A stretch of DNA of 64,000 nt from the NCBI GenBank assembly GCA_965243095.1, contig OZ251530.1, positions 1,240,001 through 1,304,000 of the forward strand, given 5' to 3'. Below the pieces are notes generated by a model that was given only the letters and a program-made list of their open reading frames with translations, searched no databases and was not told the DNA's origin. Source of the DNA: VXYL01 sp965243095. Its GTDB lineage: Bacteria; Pseudomonadota; Gammaproteobacteria; Pseudomonadales; Azotimanducaceae. The position numbers and the translations under genes are program-made. Each line of letters starts with the position of its first letter. Within the stretch, counting starts at the first letter, position 1. Positions 34,601 to 43,487 of this stretch are shown in pieces.

Positions 34601-34708
34601 ATGATCCGCTTCCACCACCACCGTGGCACAGCGACGGCCGCAAGGTCGTTGCCCTACAACCCCCGCCGCAACATCACGAAACAAGGGCCGCTTGGCGCCG
34701 AACCATGA
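34601..34708 (+). CDS. Possible 35-residue upstream ORF coupled to thrS
   Basis: An ATG at 34601 opens a frame MIRFHHHRGTATAARSLPYN... that ends in TGA at 34706-34708, overlapping the thrS start as ATGA. Three consecutive His codons and only three Thr codons make it an unconvincing Thr attenuation leader, but the 4-base overlap allows translational coupling. No clear ribosome-binding site is visible. Could be chance. Confidence 0.3.
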   Translation: MIRFHHHRGTATAARSLPYNPRRNITKQGPLGAEP

Positions 34709-36558
34709 ACACGAAACCAACCGCGGAGAGTCCGACCGCGCAGAATCCAGACGCGGAACCAGATCAACTGCACCGCGTCCGCCACAGTCTCGCCCATGTG
34801 CTGGCGCAAGCGGTGCTGCAGATGCGCCCGGGCTCCACGCTCGGCTTCGGGCCGCCGATAGCGGACGGCTTCTACTACGACTTCATCCTTACCGCGCCCA
34901 TAACGGATGCGGACTTCCCCGAGCTGGAACAGCGCATGCGCCGGATTCTGAAAAAAGGCCAGCGCTTCTACCGAGAAGATTTGCCCGTTGGGCCGGCGCT
35001 TGAGCGCTTGGAGGAAATGCAAGAGCCGTACAAGCGGGAATACGCCGCCGAGCTGGTGGAGAAGCAGGACCTCGACGAGCTGTCGTTCTTCCGCAACGGC
35101 CCGTTCCTGGACATGTGCGAAGGCCCGCATGTGGAAACCACCCGCGACATTCCCCGCGACGCCTTCCAGCTGCGCAATGTCGCCGGCGCCTATTGGCGGG
35201 GCGACTCCAACAACGTGATGATGACGCGCATCTACGCTTGGGCGTTCGCCAGCAAGGACGAGCTGGACTCAGCGGTGGCGGCCTACGAACTCGCCCAAGA
35301 GCGCGATCACAAGCGCCTCGGCCGCGAGCTGGATCTGTTCACCTTCGACGACGACGTGGGCCGCGGCCTGCCCTTGTGGCTGCCGAACGGCACGGTGATC
35401 CGCGACGAGCTGGAGAAATTCGCCGTGGAGCTGGAGTTTCGCGCCGGCTACCAACGCGTCGCCACGCCGCACATCGCCAAGAGCGATCTCTTCGACCAAA
35501 CCGGCCATCTGGCGCACTACAAGGAGAGCATGTATCCGCCGATGGAGGTGCTGGAGGAGTCGCCCAGCGGCGAGGCGGTGCGCGAGAGCTACATGCTGCG
35601 GCCCATGAACTGCCCGCACCACCACAAGATCTTCGCCTCGCGCCTGCGCAGCTACCGCGAGTTGCCGTTGCGCCTTGCCGAGTACGGCCAGTGCTATCGG
35701 TGGGAGGCGTCCGGCGCGGTTTCCGGGCTGGCGCGGGTGCGCGGCCTGTGCATGAACGACGCGCACATCTACTGCACCGAAGCGCAGGTGAAGGACGTGT
35801 TCCGCGAAGTGATCGCGCAATGCGACGAGGCGTATCGGGTGCTGGGGTTGGACGACTACACGCTGCGGCTTTCGCGTTGGGACGCCGGGGATCCCAAGGG
35901 CAAGGAGAAGTACGTCGATGCGCCGGAGGATTGGCAACGCACCGAGGCGATGCTTGCCGAGCTGCTCGCGGAGATGGCGCTGGACTACGAAGATGCGCCG
36001 GGCGAGGCCGCTTTCTACGGCCCGAAACTGGACATGCAATTCCGCACCGTCACCGGGCGCGAGGAAACCCTCTCCACCGTGCAACTCGATTTCGCGGTCC
36101 CGCCGCGCCTCGGCCTTGCGTACATCGGCGCGGACGGCGCTGAGCACACGCCGTACTGCGTGCATCGGGCGCCGTTCAGCACCCACGAGCGTTTCGTCGC
36201 CATCCTCACGGAGCACTTCGGCGGCGCGTTTCCCACTTGGCTCGCGCCGGTGCAAGTGCAGGTGATCACCGTTTCGGATCAGTTCAACGCCTACGCCGAG
36301 GACATCGTGCGGCGGCTGCGGGCGAAGTTCGTGCGCGCCGAGCTTGCTTCGACCAGCGAGACCGTCTCGAAGAAAATCCGCGACGGCACCACGCGCAAGA
36401 TTCCGCACTTGCTCATCGTCGGCGCCCGCGAGGCGGCCGACGCCACGGTGACGCTGCGCCGCTACGGGGTGCGCGAGCAAACGACGATGCCGCTGGAGGA
36501 GTTCGAGGCGGCGCTCGCCCGCACCATCGCCACGCGGGCGCTGGAATTCGCGGCGTAG
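34705..36558 (+). CDS. thrS: Threonyl-tRNA synthetase without the N-terminal TGS domain
   Basis: Class II synthetase charging tRNA-Thr. 617 residues. It begins close to the N2 editing domain (HSLAHVLAQAVLQMRPG with the HxxxH motif, then FYYDF and CEGPHVETT). The catalytic domain has LWLPNGTVIRDELE, YKESMYPPME, MLRPMNCPHHHKIF with the zinc-binding Cys, RVRGLCMNDAHIYC and a C-terminal anticodon domain (VQVQVITVSDQFNAYAED). The ~60-residue TGS domain of E. coli ThrRS is missing, and the open frame upstream does not encode one. TGS-less ThrRS occur in some bacteria. infC, the usual next gene, is absent. Confidence 0.92.
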   Translation: MNTKPTAESPTAQNPDAEPDQLHRVRHSLAHVLAQAVLQMRPGSTLGFGPPIADGFYYDFILTAPITDADFPELEQRMRRILKKGQRFYREDLPVGPALERLEEMQEPYKREYAAELVEKQDLDELSFFRNGPFLDMCEGPHVETTRDIPRDAFQLRNVAGAYWRGDSNNVMMTRIYAWAFASKDELDSAVAAYELAQERDHKRLGRELDLFTFDDDVGRGLPLWLPNGTVIRDELEKFAVELEFRAGYQRVATPHIAKSDLFDQTGHLAHYKESMYPPMEVLEESPSGEAVRESYMLRPMNCPHHHKIFASRLRSYRELPLRLAEYGQCYRWEASGAVSGLARVRGLCMNDAHIYCTEAQVKDVFREVIAQCDEAYRVLGLDDYTLRLSRWDAGDPKGKEKYVDAPEDWQRTEAMLAELLAEMALDYEDAPGEAAFYGPKLDMQFRTVTGREETLSTVQLDFAVPPRLGLAYIGADGAEHTPYCVHRAPFSTHERFVAILTEHFGGAFPTWLAPVQVQVITVSDQFNAYAEDIVRRLRAKFVRAELASTSETVSKKIRDGTTRKIPHLLIVGAREAADATVTLRRYGVREQTTMPLEEFEAALARTIATRALEFAA

Positions 36559-36606
36559 AGCTACGCGACGGAGCATCGCGCCGCCAGCGAGGGCGGTGCT
36601 TCCGCC

Positions 36607-37047
36607 ATGCCCACCACCGACACCGCAACCATCGACATCGGCGGCCTGCCAATCCCCGTTGCCGCGCTCACGTGGAAGTTCGTGCGCGCCACCGGCCCGG
36701 GCGGCCAGCATGTGAATAAGGTTTCCACCGCTGCGGAGTGCCGCTTGAACCTGAACCGCGCCGAGCTGGCCGCGGACGTGCGGGCGCGTCTCGAACGGCT
36801 TGCCGGAAGCCGCTTGAACGCCGCCGGCGAGGTGGTGCTGTTCGCGGACGGCGAGCGCAGCCAAGCGCGCAATCGTGCCGCCGCGCTGGGGCGTCTCGCG
36901 GCGTTGCTGGCCGCGGCCCGGGAGACGCCGAAGCCGCGCATTCCCACGAAGCCGTCGCCGGCGCAGAAGGCCAAACGCCGGGAGGAGAAGAAGCGCAGGG
37001 CCGCGGCGAAAGCGCTGCGCCGTTCGCCGGGAGCCTCGGAAGAATAG
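36607..37047 (+). CDS. arfB: Peptidyl-tRNA hydrolase, ribosome rescue factor ArfB
   Basis: 146 residues. Residues ~15-95 form a class-I release-factor-like catalytic domain with the GGQ motif in FVRATGPGGQHVNKVST, needed to hydrolyse peptidyl-tRNA on stalled ribosomes. The C-terminal tail is rich in Lys/Arg (RREEKKRRAAAKALRR), the part that enters the empty mRNA channel. Length and layout match ArfB (YaeJ) rather than a truncated RF1/RF2. It follows thrS by about 50 bases. Confidence 0.92.
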   Translation: MPTTDTATIDIGGLPIPVAALTWKFVRATGPGGQHVNKVSTAAECRLNLNRAELAADVRARLERLAGSRLNAAGEVVLFADGERSQARNRAAALGRLAALLAAARETPKPRIPTKPSPAQKAKRREEKKRRAAAKALRRSPGASEE

Positions 37048-37059
37048 GCGCCGGCGCGG

Positions 37060-37782
37060 TTACACCCCCAAGGTGGCGAGCCGTTGCAGGGTTGTCTCGC
37101 CGCTGGGAAAGCGCCCGGCCACCAGCTCGCTCGCCAGCCGCCGCAGACGGGCCAACGCCACCGGCCGGTACTCGATCTGCTCCACGGAGACGTTGATGTG
37201 CGGCGTGCTGCGGGGCGGTTCGGCGTGCGTATGGCCGTGGATGTTCACCGCGCCCTCCGGCACTTCCGCCAGCGGCAGGTGCGTGAAGACCAGCGGCGGA
37301 TCGCCGTCCGCGCACAGCACCGAGCAGACGTCGTCAAAGCCGTCCACGCGCAGCTCGCCGCTGCCGGTGAGGTCGTGATTGCCGAACACCAAGCGCTTGT
37401 CCGCGCCGCTCGCGCCGCGGATGCGTTGCCAAGTGTGTTCGCCGACCGCGCCGCGCATCGCCACGTCGCCGACGAACACCAGCCGCGCGTCCGCGTCCAC
37501 GGTGGCCTGCCAATTGGCGTACAGCCGCGCGTCCATCTCCTCGGCGTTGGCGAACGGGCGATCGGTGTAGCGGATGATGTTGTCGTGGCCGAGGTGCAGA
37601 TCGGACCACACCCACACGGCGCGGTCGTTGGGCAGGCGCCGCGCCGGCAACGCCTCCGAAGCCCGCAGCATGGCGCGGAATACGCGCCGGGCGTGGCGGG
37701 CGTCGCCATCGCGCTCGGCCGCCGCACGCAACTGCGCTTCGTAGCGTGTTTTCTGTTCCTGCGGGTCGAGCTGCATCGTCAT
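37060..37782 (-). CDS. Calcineurin-like metallophosphoesterase
   Basis: 240 residues. Metal-binding motifs typical of the family appear in order: SDLHLGHDN (D-x-H), FVGDVAMRG (GD), GNHD, FTHLPL and NIHGHTHA (GHxH). No membrane segments. Substrate could be a phosphoprotein or nucleotide; not determinable. The N-terminal ~45 residues (KTRYEAQLRAAAERDGDARHARRV) are helical. It converges with arfB (12 bases between stops) and is the next minus-strand gene after frr, separated from it by a palindromic repeat. Confidence 0.88.
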   Translation of the reverse strand: MTMQLDPQEQKTRYEAQLRAAAERDGDARHARRVFRAMLRASEALPARRLPNDRAVWVWSDLHLGHDNIIRYTDRPFANAEEMDARLYANWQATVDADARLVFVGDVAMRGAVGEHTWQRIRGASGADKRLVFGNHDLTGSGELRVDGFDDVCSVLCADGDPPLVFTHLPLAEVPEGAVNIHGHTHAEPPRSTPHINVSVEQIEYRPVALARLRRLASELVAGRFPSGETTLQRLATLGV

Positions 37783-37802
37783 ATCTCTGGCGTGGCAAAA
37801 CC

Positions 37803-37853
37803 TGGGAGCGCGGGCGTCTCGCCCGCATGCAGGCGGAACGCCTGCTTTCCCGG
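37803..37853 (-). repeat. Dispersed palindromic repeat, copy A
   Basis: Reverse complement matches copies B (52148-52199) and C (58761-58803) along about 43-50 bases. The core reads GCAGGCGT-YCCGCC-TGCATGCGGGC-AGACGCCCGC and is a near-palindrome centred on GCATGC. It lies between frr and the metallophosphoesterase gene. Confidence 0.8.
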
Positions 37854-37906
37854 CTGGGCGACGACACCGCCTACCAAAGATCTGTCGTACACCTTGTGCC
37901 GAGCGC

Positions 37907-38464
37907 TCAGATTTCCATCAAGTCCGCTTCTTTCGTCGCCAACGCGGCATCCGCGCGTTCGATGTGCTCGTTGGTGATGCGTTGCATGTCCTGCTCGGCG
38001 CGGCGGCCTTCGTCTTCGGTGGCTTCCTTCTCGCGCACCAGCTCGCGGAAGTCCGCAATCGCCTCGCGGCGGATGTTGCGGATGGCCACGCGGGCGTTCT
38101 CCGCCTCTTGCCGGGCTTGGCGCGCCAGCTCGCGGCGGTTCTCCTCGGTGAGCGGCGGCAGCGGCACGCGCACCACGTCGCCGCTGCTCGCCGGCGTCAG
38201 GCCGAGGTCGCTCGCCAGGATGGCCTTTTCGATGGCCGGCACCAAGCGCTTCTCCCACGGCGACACCAACAGATTGCGCGCCTCCTCCACGGTGATGCTG
38301 GCAAGCTGTTTCAGCGGCGTCGGCGTGCCGTAGTACGGCACGTCCACGGTGTCCAGCAGCGCCGGATGGGCGCGCCCGGTGCGGATGCGGGCGAACGCCG
38401 CGTCCAGCGCGTCGAGCGACTTCGCCATGCGCTCGGCGGCGTCTTGCTTGATTTCCTCGATCAC
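37907..38464 (-). CDS. frr: Ribosome recycling factor
   Basis: Splits post-termination ribosomes with EF-G. 185 residues, the standard length. Family blocks: FARIRTGRAHPALLDTV (residues ~25-41), LASITVEEARNLLVSPWEK, IEKAILASDLGLTP, LPPLTEENRRELARQAR and IRREAI. The start is GTG, overlapping the pyrH stop (GTGA at 38461-38464). The usual following genes (uppS, dxr) are absent. Confidence 0.95.
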   Translation of the reverse strand: MIEEIKQDAAERMAKSLDALDAAFARIRTGRAHPALLDTVDVPYYGTPTPLKQLASITVEEARNLLVSPWEKRLVPAIEKAILASDLGLTPASSGDVVRVPLPPLTEENRRELARQARQEAENARVAIRNIRREAIADFRELVREKEATEDEGRRAEQDMQRITNEHIERADAALATKEADLMEI

Positions 38465-39177
38465 GGCGGGGCGCCCGTGCAGACGATGCGGGTGCCAACC
38501 TTCTCACCGCGCACCGCCTTCGTCAACGCGCCCGGGGCGGCGATGTCGCACACCACCACCGCCAGCCCGTTTTCCTCGCACAACGCGGCGGCGGTCAAGT
38601 CCATCACCCCAAGGCGCGAGGCCAGCACCTCGCCGAAGGTGAGTTCGTCGTACCGTTTGGCGTTCGGATTGGCGACCGGATCCGCGCTGTACACCCCATC
38701 CACCTTGGTGCCTTTCACCACCAGATCCGCGCCGAGCTCGATGGCGCGCAGACACGCCGCGGTGTCGGTGGTGAAAAACGGATTGCCGGTGCCCCCGGCC
38801 AACAGCACCACCGCGCCGTCAGCCAGCAACCGCCGCGCCGTGCGCACCGAGTAGCCTTCCGCCACCGCCGGTATGCCGGGCGTCGCCAGCACCTGCGCGG
38901 CGGCGCCTTGCCCCTCGATGGCGTCGTGCAACGCCAGCGCGTTCATGATCGTCGCCAACATGCCCATGTGATCGGCCGTCACGCGCCGGATGCCCGTCTC
39001 CGCCAACGCCGCACCGCGCAACAGATTCCCACCGCCAACCACCACCGCCACCTCCACGCCCGAAGCGCGCGCCGCGACCAAGTCGGCCGCCGTGCGGCGC
39101 AGCGTTTCCGCATCCAAGCCGCGCCCCGCCTTGCCGCCAAGCGCCTCGCCCGAGAGCTTCACCAACACCCGCCGCAC
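38461..39177 (-). CDS. pyrH: UMP kinase
   Basis: Phosphorylates UMP to UDP for pyrimidine nucleotide synthesis. 238 residues, amino-acid-kinase fold: VLVKLSGEAL at the start, VAVVVGGGNLLRG, TADHMGMLATIMNALAL, LLAGGTGNPFFTTDTAA, DGVYSADP. The GTG start has GGAGA upstream. It normally follows tsf, but here the AlbA_2-type gene ends only 33 bases upstream on the same strand, so pyrH may be read from that transcript or from a promoter inside it. Confidence 0.95.
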   Translation of the reverse strand: MRRVLVKLSGEALGGKAGRGLDAETLRRTAADLVAARASGVEVAVVVGGGNLLRGAALAETGIRRVTADHMGMLATIMNALALHDAIEGQGAAAQVLATPGIPAVAEGYSVRTARRLLADGAVVLLAGGTGNPFFTTDTAACLRAIELGADLVVKGTKVDGVYSADPVANPNAKRYDELTFGEVLASRLGVMDLTAAALCEENGLAVVVCDIAAPGALTKAVRGEKVGTRIVCTGAPP

Positions 39178-39210
39178 CGCTGTCTCCGAATTGCCGCTAC
39201 GCCCAAGACC

Positions 39211-40446
39211 TCACCCGCGTGGCTCTTTCCACAACCGGACGGTGAACCGATCCTCTTCCTCGACAAGGTCCGGCTGGGTATTGTTGTGCTCGCGCATGCC
39301 ACGAACGATCTTCCTTGGTACGCCAAGACCGGTTGCCTCGATGTAGGCATAGTCGCGAAGGATCTCCTTGACGACCTCGTTTCTTGTGGCACGGCATCCG
39401 GTGCGCATCTTGTCCACGGTGACGGTGTTGGGAAGCCGCCCCGGTGAGACAACCTCCAGTCGGTCATTGTAGATCGACAATTCGATGTCCGTCACGACGA
39501 TCGTGTAGTCCCGGTGAGCGATTGCGTTCACAACGGCCTCGCGTACAGCCTCCGCCGGATAATCCCAGCGCTCTTGACGTCGTGCGCCGTCTTCAAGCCA
39601 TGCCTTCACGTTCGTGTTTCGGCGGACAAACTCGATCGTCTGCTCAATGACGCCGTTTTCCGCGAGGTCGCCGCCGCGGTCCCGCAGAGCCACCGCCGCA
39701 CCGCGAATTTCGGTGCGCTCCTTCGCGTCGTAGTCCTTCTCTGTGCCTGGGTAGCAGACAGCCGTTACGCCCGCTTGCGGCAGGTGCTTGTTCGGCGTCA
39801 GGCCAAACATCAAGACCGCGGCGACAGTCGGCAGGACACGCCCCCTGTTCTCCACGGCGAGGTAGGTGTTTAGAAGAAGGCGAGTCCACGCTGGATCGTC
39901 CTCCACGCTAGGGCAGTCTTGCCCGCGGAGGTCTCGGAAATAGCTCCGAAGCCGGCGGTAGTCCAGATCCTGTTCGCTGGTTCCCAGCACGGGCCTTTTG
40001 TCGTAGCTAAAGTACCCGGACTGCTGGTAGAGGCGCGCTTCTTCAGCATCCGTCGCGTCGCGGGTCGTCGTTCCAGACCGGATCATGGTGACCCATGCCG
40101 AGCCCCGTTTCGCCTTGTACGGCTTGTCTGGCGCATCCGCTGAGAGACTGATGATCCCAACACGCTTGCCCGGTTCAATCTCGATAGCTTCCCAATACGG
40201 GTTTGCCGGGGGACGGACGTGGTCGCGAGCGACGTTCATGGTCCATTCCTCGATCTTGCCATGCTCGCGAGCCAAGCCGCCGACCGTGCCATCGTCTTCC
40301 ACGCCGAGAAGTATGTGACCACCTTCCAAGTTGAGCAACGCCGCCATTTCCTTGGCGAGCCGCTCTGGAAGAACATCGTCGCGTTTGAACTCGACACCGG
40401 AGTTCTCGCCGTGTTCGAGCATTTCGATGAGTTCCGTCTTCGTCAT
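39211..40446 (-). CDS. AlbA_2/Schlafen-type ATP-binding protein
   Basis: 411 residues. The N-terminal Schlafen AlbA_2 domain starts MTKTELIEMLEHGENSGVEFKRDD, with E-F-K, and LLNLEGGHILLGVEDDGTV. The C-terminal part has EAVREAVVNAIAHRDYTI, YNDRLEVVSPGRLPNTVT and GVPRKIVRGM, the HATPase_c_4-like (ATP-binding) half seen in these proteins. They act as regulators or RNA/DNA-binding nucleases, some in phage defence. The ATG at 40446 is chosen; a start at 40500 would overlap the previous gene. It follows the TrlF-like gene by 16 bases, so the two probably function together. G+C is lower than in neighbouring housekeeping genes. Confidence 0.85.
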   Translation of the reverse strand: MTKTELIEMLEHGENSGVEFKRDDVLPERLAKEMAALLNLEGGHILLGVEDDGTVGGLAREHGKIEEWTMNVARDHVRPPANPYWEAIEIEPGKRVGIISLSADAPDKPYKAKRGSAWVTMIRSGTTTRDATDAEEARLYQQSGYFSYDKRPVLGTSEQDLDYRRLRSYFRDLRGQDCPSVEDDPAWTRLLLNTYLAVENRGRVLPTVAAVLMFGLTPNKHLPQAGVTAVCYPGTEKDYDAKERTEIRGAAVALRDRGGDLAENGVIEQTIEFVRRNTNVKAWLEDGARRQERWDYPAEAVREAVVNAIAHRDYTIVVTDIELSIYNDRLEVVSPGRLPNTVTVDKMRTGCRATRNEVVKEILRDYAYIEATGLGVPRKIVRGMREHNNTQPDLVEEEDRFTVRLWKEPRG

Positions 40447-40462
40447 CCCTTCGGCCCCGACG

Positions 40463-43126
40463 CTAAAAGCCGTACTTTCGCCGGCGTCGCTCGAAGGCAT
40501 CCTCTCCGCCTTCCAGCAACTCCTCCACCAGCTTCCGGACAGTGTCGGAATCTATGGAGCCACGGTGCTCTGGATCGACATTCGCATTACCGTCTGACAC
40601 GCTCAGTCCCACGATGAGCTCCGCATCACCGAGCACCGGTATGTTGGCATTATGGGTGGAGAACAGGAATTGCCGCTTCCGCTTCTGGTCTCGCATCCTC
40701 GGCACTACGCCCTCGGTGATGAACCGATTGTCTAGGTCGTCTTCCGGCTGGTCGACCACGAGGGGTGCATCCGACTCCAACAGCAACAGGAGCAGAACGC
40801 CAGTGGCGCGCTGGCCGGTCGAGAGCCGATCGAGCGGTTTCCAGACATCTGGTTCTCCAGCCATCGCAGTGTTGAGCTCGATCTCCGTTTCCGAGGGGAA
40901 GTCCAGCTCCTCGATCCGCATCAGGATTTCCTCGGCGGTCCCCGTCAAGCGTTCTGCCTGCTTGGAAGGAATGCCGAAGTCGTCGACCAGCGCGTCTACG
41001 CCGCTGCGGCAGGCTTGCGCGAACGCGCGCGGTGCCAAGTTGTCGATTTGCCGAAGCGCCTCAAACGATTCGGACAGTCGGCCGCCTAGCGCTTCCCGGA
41101 GAAGCTTGAACAAGGCATCCGGGTTGCTGCCGAACTCAACACGCACGCGAACTCGGCCCTGCAGCTGTCGACTGACTTTCTTCGCCGCACGTTCCAGAGA
41201 CCGGAAGTCCTCCGCCTTCGTGTCCTCCCATTCGGCGAGGAGGCCCAGGCGGTGGTTTCGGAACTCGTCCTCGTCGCGTCGCAGCGTACTCTGTCGATCT
41301 TTGAGCGGCCGCAGTGCCTCAATGCGCCGACGAAGTTGAATGAACTCCTCGCCGTCTATGTGCGCCTTCTGCAGTTCGCGCAGCTTCTGTTCGTAGCCGG
41401 ATTGCACATGGGCTTTGCGTACCGCAAACCGGTCATGCACCGCCTCGATTCCTTGGTCAGCCGTGACCAGCGCACGATCCAGCGCCTCCGCCGCCTGCTG
41501 AACGTCCGAACTCAGACGCTCGAGTATCTTGTCCGCGCCTGCGAGTATCTCCTTTCCAGGCAGATCCTCCAGTACACTAGGCGACAGAAAGACGCGATCT
41601 ATCGGCAGTTCTTGCCGCAGTTCGTGCAAAGCCGACCGGAACGGCTGCATGCGCTCCGGTATGGTGCCGAGAATTCGTTCTTCGCGGACGACTAGGCTCT
41701 GCTCTCCCAGATCACGTTCCAACCCCGTATCTTGGTACCGCTTGAGTGTCTCTTCAAGGCCGGGTAGCGCGGTCAACCGCTCGTCGATTTGGTCGAGTTC
41801 CTTGCGTACCTCTTCGATGCGCCGGCGGGAGAGCTCCAGGTTCTTGCGCAACTCGCGCTTCCGGTTGGCGACCGTGTCGTCCTCTATTGCAAAACGTCCC
41901 AGCAACTGCGTTCGTTTGCCGGGATTCTTGGCGAGCTCCGAAATCTCGTGTTGTCCATACACCTCGACGCCCGCAAAGACGTCAGTCACCCGGACGTCCA
42001 GCACGTCACCTGTTTGAACATCGTAGACGACGCTGGGGTTGGGAACGGTTCGTTCGATTCGGTATTCGCGAGGCCCCGGCCGATGGCTGCGGACGAGCAA
42101 AGAGACCTTTGTACCGCTCCGCAACACATCCTTGACGATGCCCGCGTGGGCGTTGTGTGCCTCGTCGCCGAGAGGTGCCAAGCCGAGCGCGTAGCGCAGG
42201 CTCTCAATGACCGTGGACTTGCCGGCACCGCGGCCGCCCACAAGCACGTTCAAGTTGGCGTTGAAATGGACCTCGGTGCCGTCCAGGAAGCCACCCTTCC
42301 AGTTCACAGAGACCAACTCCGAGTGGGCATCCGGCGTCGGGTCGCTATTCAGCCGGATGCGCGAACGCGGGTCGAGAAACGCCTGTCGCAGCCCTTCGAT
42401 GCCTACCTCCGACATTTTGATCAGGCATGTTGCCGATGGGTGCTCAAGGTCGTCGGGATGGGAAACATCCTTGGCATTCAGAACGGCAAGGGCAAGATTG
42501 GACTCCGGCGGGCGCCGTCTGCGGTAGTCTGCGTTCCGGTTGCGCACGATCGCCTTGTGCTTCTGCGAGAGATCCTCGATAGAGCCGGGTATTTGCACGG
42601 CGAGCAGGTCGTCGTCCCGCCAAGCCTTGACCGCCGCTTTTCCCCCCAGCACTCGGAGCAAACCACTGTCTTGCGTCACATGAGCCGCAATCGTCACGCC
42701 TCCCTGGTCCTTCACTAGCGCTAGGACCTTCGAGAACGACACCTCGCAAGGGTCACTCGAAGGAGTTGGATCCCGAAATCCGAATTCACCGAGAAAGCGG
42801 TTCAGCTCCGAGATCGACGTGGTGGGCGCGTAGAGGCAGAGAACGTGAACGCCTTCTCTCGTCGTCAATTCGAAGCCCGGGAAAACAACGATGCCCCGCG
42901 GCTCGGCCACTGCCCGGATGGCGTCCACGCCGCTCGCATCGTTGTGATCGGTGACTGCGAGCGCCTTGACATCGAGTGCCTCCGCCGCAGCGATCAACGT
43001 GCGCACATAGCCCGCTTCGTCGAACCTTGGTCGCTCCCCTCGGTATCGCCGGATGTAGCTGTAGGGATTGACCTGTAGCGCACACTTGTGGAACTGCGCT
43101 CCGGCAAGGTGCGATGCCTCAGACAT
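40463..43126 (-). CDS. TrlF-like protein: PHP domain fused to an SMC/ABC-type ATPase
   Basis: 887 residues. Residues ~10-260 form a PHP phosphoesterase/nuclease domain with DHND (residues ~60-63), FPGFELTTREGVHVLCLY and a His in IAAHV. Residues ~275-880 are an ABC/SMC-type ATPase: Walker A GGRGAGKST (297-305), a long coiled coil (roughly 390-680), signature LSTGQRATGVLLLLLL, Walker B LVVDQPEDDLDNRFI. This is the TrlF-family plan. Such proteins are often found in mobile islands and are suspected of phage or nucleic-acid defence. The start MSEASHLAG is chosen because the similarity begins there; the open frame extends upstream. Confidence 0.85.
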   Translation of the reverse strand: MSEASHLAGAQFHKCALQVNPYSYIRRYRGERPRFDEAGYVRTLIAAAEALDVKALAVTDHNDASGVDAIRAVAEPRGIVVFPGFELTTREGVHVLCLYAPTTSISELNRFLGEFGFRDPTPSSDPCEVSFSKVLALVKDQGGVTIAAHVTQDSGLLRVLGGKAAVKAWRDDDLLAVQIPGSIEDLSQKHKAIVRNRNADYRRRRPPESNLALAVLNAKDVSHPDDLEHPSATCLIKMSEVGIEGLRQAFLDPRSRIRLNSDPTPDAHSELVSVNWKGGFLDGTEVHFNANLNVLVGGRGAGKSTVIESLRYALGLAPLGDEAHNAHAGIVKDVLRSGTKVSLLVRSHRPGPREYRIERTVPNPSVVYDVQTGDVLDVRVTDVFAGVEVYGQHEISELAKNPGKRTQLLGRFAIEDDTVANRKRELRKNLELSRRRIEEVRKELDQIDERLTALPGLEETLKRYQDTGLERDLGEQSLVVREERILGTIPERMQPFRSALHELRQELPIDRVFLSPSVLEDLPGKEILAGADKILERLSSDVQQAAEALDRALVTADQGIEAVHDRFAVRKAHVQSGYEQKLRELQKAHIDGEEFIQLRRRIEALRPLKDRQSTLRRDEDEFRNHRLGLLAEWEDTKAEDFRSLERAAKKVSRQLQGRVRVRVEFGSNPDALFKLLREALGGRLSESFEALRQIDNLAPRAFAQACRSGVDALVDDFGIPSKQAERLTGTAEEILMRIEELDFPSETEIELNTAMAGEPDVWKPLDRLSTGQRATGVLLLLLLESDAPLVVDQPEDDLDNRFITEGVVPRMRDQKRKRQFLFSTHNANIPVLGDAELIVGLSVSDGNANVDPEHRGSIDSDTVRKLVEELLEGGEDAFERRRRKYGF

Positions 43127-43487
43127 GGTCGTTCTCCACAGCTCCAGCTCCTGCAACCGGCTTGTCCAGCTCCTGCAACCGGCTTTCGGCCGCGGCGTTC
43201 TGGCTCCAGTGCGCGATTTTCCGTCGTGGCCAAGTAGCGTAGCACGATGGCGGCGGATTCTCTGCCTGGGTCGTGGATGTGCGCGTGAGCCAGCGGGCGC
43301 TCTTCGTCGGCCAAACGCCGTTACACGCCCCTCCGCGGAATGTTGCGCCTCTTGCGTCTCCGCAACCCCTTCGTCCATGGTGAGCGGTGCCAGTCTGGGC
43401 CGGGCGCAACGGCGGCCGTTGCGCCGCTAGGCACCTCGCGCTCGTGCATTACAATCCCGCCCAGCGCCCGCGTGGTGGGGGAATGGC
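43127..43487. other. Divergent intergenic region with a tandem repeat and a strong hairpin
   Basis: No gene is recognised. The 21-base sequence TCCAGCTCCTGCAACCGGCTT occurs twice (43143-43163 and 43165-43185), 22-base period, just upstream of the TrlF-like gene. A perfect hairpin GGCGCAACGG-CGG-CCGTTGCGCC spans 43403-43425. TACAAT at 43450-43455 could be a -10 for rpoE, but no matching -35 or sigma-E-type promoter was found. Confidence 0.6.

Noticed and set aside
34535..34720. Small minus-strand ORF with CNRCAAG upstream of thrS
   Set aside because: It overlaps the thrS leader region antisense, has no ribosome-binding site and no family match.
43119..43409. Minus-strand frame upstream of the TrlF-like gene
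   Set aside because: No family match; its apparent repeat comes from the 22-base tandem DNA repeat, which shifts the frame between copies.
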